Below, piece by piece: positions 61,851-64,000 of a stretch of DNA of 64,000 nt; the first letter of the stretch is position 1, and each line of letters begins with the position of its first letter. This DNA comes from JAJTFW01 sp046330075 (GTDB taxonomy: Bacteria > Bacteroidota > Bacteroidia > AKYH767-A > OLB10): positions 1 through 64,000 of the forward strand of contig JAXLTL010000007.1 of assembly GCA_046330075.1 (NCBI GenBank). Direction: 5' to 3'. Both the position numbers and the translations under genes were made by a program. The notes beneath the pieces were generated by a model. The model was not told the DNA's origin and did no database searches. It saw nothing but the letters and a program-made list of their open reading frames with translations.

Positions 61851-62321
61851 ATGTCACCACAATTGATCAATATCGCCATCGTTCTGACCACCTTCTGCAT
61901 CATGGAATTCGTGGCCTGGTTTACCCATAAGTACGTGATGCATGGTCTCGGCTGGTATTTCCATAAGGATCATCATCAACCTGAACCCGGTTTCTTTGAA
62001 AAGAACGATGCCTTCTTTCTGATCTTCGCTATCCCGAGTATGATCCTGATTTATCTCGGCGTGATGAACGAAATGGATTTCCGTTTCTACATCGGACTCG
62101 GAATCGCCATTTATGGATTCGCCTATTTTCTCGTGCATGATATCTTCATTCACCAGCGCTTTAATCTCTTCCGCCGTTCAAACAATATTTATCTCCGCGC
62201 CATCCGCAAAGCACACAAAGTTCATCATAAACATCTTGGCAAAGAAGAAGGTGAATGTTTTGGAATGCTGATTGTGCCGTTTAAATATTTTCGGGAAGCA
62301 CTGAAAAATGCAAACGCGTAG
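61851..62321 (+). CDS. crtZ: beta-carotene hydroxylase (fatty acid hydroxylase superfamily)
   Basis: 156 residues from MSPQLINIAIVLTTFC, the usual length for CrtZ. An upstream ATG at 61734 gives a 39-residue extension without features, so I use the inner start. Four His boxes are complete: HKYVMH, HKDHH, HDIFIH and HKVHHKH, which bind two irons. It hydroxylates the beta-ionone rings of carotenoids (to zeaxanthin). Other carotenoid genes are not in the window. Its last codons form an arm of the terminator at 62304-62359. Confidence 0.92.
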   Translation: MSPQLINIAIVLTTFCIMEFVAWFTHKYVMHGLGWYFHKDHHQPEPGFFEKNDAFFLIFAIPSMILIYLGVMNEMDFRFYIGLGIAIYGFAYFLVHDIFIHQRFNLFRRSNNIYLRAIRKAHKVHHKHLGKEEGECFGMLIVPFKYFREALKNANA

Positions 62322-62359
62322 GGTCGTAGCATGCTACGGCCCTACGCGTTTGCATTTTT
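62304..62359. terminator. 56-bp convergent terminator overlapping the ends of crtZ and the EamA gene
   Basis: Perfect 20-base arms AAAAATGCAAACGCGTAGGG (62304-62323) and its complement (62340-62359), with an inner palindrome CGTAGCATGCTACG (62325-62338) and one T/G mismatch. Both outer ends are A/T-runs, so it can terminate in both directions. It includes both stop codons. Confidence 0.93.
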
Positions 62360-63241
62360 CCTCTCCCCCCTACTCACCAGATACACCCCAAACATCGTTA
62401 CCATCATTGCATACACCGCCATGGGTGCAATGGGTTCTTTGAGGAGGAAATGCCCAAGTAAAACCGCGACAATCGGATTGACATAAGCATATACCGATAC
62501 CTGCTGCGCCGGGAGGTAACGCATAGCATATACGAAGAAGCTGTAGCCGAGTATCGATCCTGCAACCACCAGATAAGCCATCGCCCACCAGCCGTTGCTA
62601 TGCATGGTATTAAAGGCTGATAATTCATTTTGTGAAAGGCCGATGATGGTGGTAATCGTTCCGGCAATCAGCATCTGCCAGGCACCCGTGACTGCTGAAT
62701 TCAATTGCACCGGATATCTTTTCATGTGAATGCTGCCAATGGCGCCGTTTACCAAACCCCAAACAAGGAGAATGAGTCCAAGGTAGTTAACATGATCACC
62801 GATTTCCTGCAGATGGTCGTGGAAGATCATCCATTGTCCGATCATGCCGACAAAGATGCCGGAGAGCGTAAGCCATCCCGTTTTTTCCTGCGGATTCCAG
62901 ATGCGGGTGATGATGACAATCCAAAGTGGAAATGCTGCATTCACAAGCGCCGCAAGTCCGCTGGTGACACTGCGTTCGGCCAACACAAGAAAGAGATTAC
63001 CACCTGTGAAGATGAAGAGTCCGGCCACGAGGATACGGATGAACTCCCGTTTTGTAGGGTAGATATTTATCCCCATCAACCGGGCTACAGATAATATCAG
63101 CATGCCGGCAATGATGAACCTCAACCCCGAAAACAGAAACGGCGGAAAGCTGGCCTCCACCCCGATCTTGATACCGAGATAGGTAGTGCCCCAGAGGAAA
63201 CAAAGGGCGACCAGCGCGAGATAAGGTCCTGTTTTCGACAT
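62342..63241 (-). CDS. EamA/DMT-superfamily transporter
   Basis: 299 residues with ten hydrophobic segments in two EamA repeats (about 5-140 and 150-290), including LCFLWGTTYLGIKIGVEASFPPFLFSGLRFIIAG and AVTGAWQMLIAGTITTIIGL. It is like YedA/RhaT drug/metabolite transporters. Substrate unknown. It ends in ...RKNANA because the last codons are part of the shared terminator. Confidence 0.9.
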   Translation of the reverse strand: MSKTGPYLALVALCFLWGTTYLGIKIGVEASFPPFLFSGLRFIIAGMLILSVARLMGINIYPTKREFIRILVAGLFIFTGGNLFLVLAERSVTSGLAALVNAAFPLWIVIITRIWNPQEKTGWLTLSGIFVGMIGQWMIFHDHLQEIGDHVNYLGLILLVWGLVNGAIGSIHMKRYPVQLNSAVTGAWQMLIAGTITTIIGLSQNELSAFNTMHSNGWWAMAYLVVAGSILGYSFFVYAMRYLPAQQVSVYAYVNPIVAVLLGHFLLKEPIAPMAVYAMMVTMFGVYLVSRGERKNANA

Positions 63242-63264
63242 CTAACGGTGATGAATATCCGCCA

Positions 63265-63999
63265 TCAGGCAGCACTGAGCCGTTCGTCGCTCTGACGTTT
63301 TACAATGACTCCGGAAGTATATCTGGCTGCAGCATAGCCGATCACAAAGACCACCAATGCTACGATTACGAAGTCCATCGGTCGCATGGCCACCGGATAC
63401 GCTTCGGTGAGAAAGCCTTCTCCGCCGCCGATCTTGATGACCCCAAACGCCTGTTGTATGCCACACACAATGGCACCCAGCACCATGCCGGCAAAGGCTC
63501 CGCCAACGGAGATCAGCAGACCTTCAAGGAGGAATATCTTCTTCGCGAGTGGCAGGTCGGCACCGAGGGTGTAGAGGGTTTGCAGGTCATCGCGTTTATC
63601 GAGGATGAGCATCGTGAGGGTGCCGAAGAGGTTAAACGCTGCGATGAGGAGTATAAAGCCAAGGATGGCGTATACCGCTACTTTCTCCGAGAGAATGATA
63701 CGGTACAGGAACTCATGCTGCTGCAAACGGTCTTTCACCTGAAAACGGTTTCCAAGTTTTTCGGATAGACGTGCCGTGAGCGCCTCTGCTTCTTCCGGAT
63801 TTCCTGCTTTGATCTCGAGGGCAGAAATCGCGGTTTCCTCTCCTGTCAGCCGCCGCATGAACCGGAGTGGAACAATCACGTATTTACCGTCGAACTCCTG
63901 CTGCACGCCAAAGATCCCACCGGTATTGATGCTCTCCTGCGAGAAGGCTTCGGAGGGATCGAGTAAGGCATAGGAGGGATCGATGCCTTTTCGTGGCAT
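63265..63999 (-). CDS. ABC transporter permease, LolC/E-type FtsX family (C-terminal part)
   Basis: The open frame reaches the window edge (63999); the Met there is internal and about 150 or more residues should be missing. A periplasmic part (EEAEALTARLSEKLGNRFQVKDRLQQHEFLYRII) is followed by three membrane helices of the FtsX domain (VYAILGFILLIAAFNLFGTLTML, then LLEGLLISVGGAFAGMVLGAIVCG, then FVIVALVVFVIGYAAARY). LolC/E-type proteins release lipoproteins from the inner membrane; other roles are possible. It lies 23 bases upstream (in transcription order) of the EamA gene. Confidence 0.85.
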   Translation of the reverse strand: MPRKGIDPSYALLDPSEAFSQESINTGGIFGVQQEFDGKYVIVPLRFMRRLTGEETAISALEIKAGNPEEAEALTARLSEKLGNRFQVKDRLQQHEFLYRIILSEKVAVYAILGFILLIAAFNLFGTLTMLILDKRDDLQTLYTLGADLPLAKKIFLLEGLLISVGGAFAGMVLGAIVCGIQQAFGVIKIGGGEGFLTEAYPVAMRPMDFVIVALVVFVIGYAAARYTSGVIVKRQSDERLSAA

Positions 64000-64000
64000 G

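Overview
The window looks like chromosomal DNA of an environmental member of the Bacteroidota. The evidence is indirect but consistent. Several exported proteins end in a type IX secretion (T9SS) type A sorting tail of the YPNP...G.YFL kind. Promoters match the Bacteroidota form TTG-N19/20-TAnnTTTG. Many lipoproteins have short signal peptides ending in (A/S)C. There is also a CrtZ-type carotenoid hydroxylase. I cannot assign a genus.

Layout. 0-8.8 kb: a lipoprotein end, an ECF sigma factor, a 975-residue T9SS repeat protein, then housekeeping genes (RluB-type pseudouridine synthase with a long Arg-rich repeat head, YraN, LD-carboxypeptidase) and a GxxExxY protein. 8.9-13.7 kb: three exported proteins on the minus strand, including an 844-residue repeat/PKD/esterase T9SS protein. 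13.9-20.7 kb: metG, an esterase lipoprotein, a secreted endonuclease I, a sigma factor with a membrane partner, and a rhodanese-thioredoxin lipoprotein. 20.7-23.5 kb: an arsenic operon arsR-arsM-acr3-arsC with two matching operator candidates. 23.5-27.8 kb: an H-NOX gene followed by an HNOBA/PAS/PAS/kinase/receiver/Hpt protein, with a LytTR response regulator upstream. 27.9-29.0 kb: a tRNA-Arg(CCT) duplication in which one copy carries a 20-bp palindrome in its T-loop, a GIY-YIG gene, a 22-bp repeat tract and tRNA-Val(GAC). 29-33 kb: a cyclase-family hydrolase, an M43 metalloprotease and an Omp28-like lipoprotein.

33.4-40.4 kb is a complete efflux operon: TetR, TolC, HlyD, two ABC ATPases and two ABC-2 permeases. 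A Bacteroidota promoter and perfect operator palindromes precede it. 40.4-49 kb is AT-richer and holds an outer-membrane-like protein, a rhomboid protease, a ChaN/Ere-like exported protein and two T9SS repeat proteins. 49-53 kb holds an ArsR-type regulator, an SRPBCC-VOC fusion, a frameshifted DoxX gene and xseAB. 53.1-59.7 kb is an AT-rich accessory stretch with an IS3-family element, broken gene remnants and several exported proteins of unknown function. 59.9-64 kb returns to ordinary genes: META-domain lipoprotein, DUF937-like protein, a porin-like protein, CrtZ, an EamA transporter and the C-terminal half of a LolC/E-type permease.

The most noteworthy items are the nitric-oxide-type phosphorelay (H-NOX to multistep kinase, possibly to LytTR), the palindrome insertion in a tRNA T-loop with its truncated 3'-end copies, three regulator genes each with recognisable paired operators, and a 56-bp convergent hairpin that forces CrtZ and EamA to end in the same residues (KNANA).
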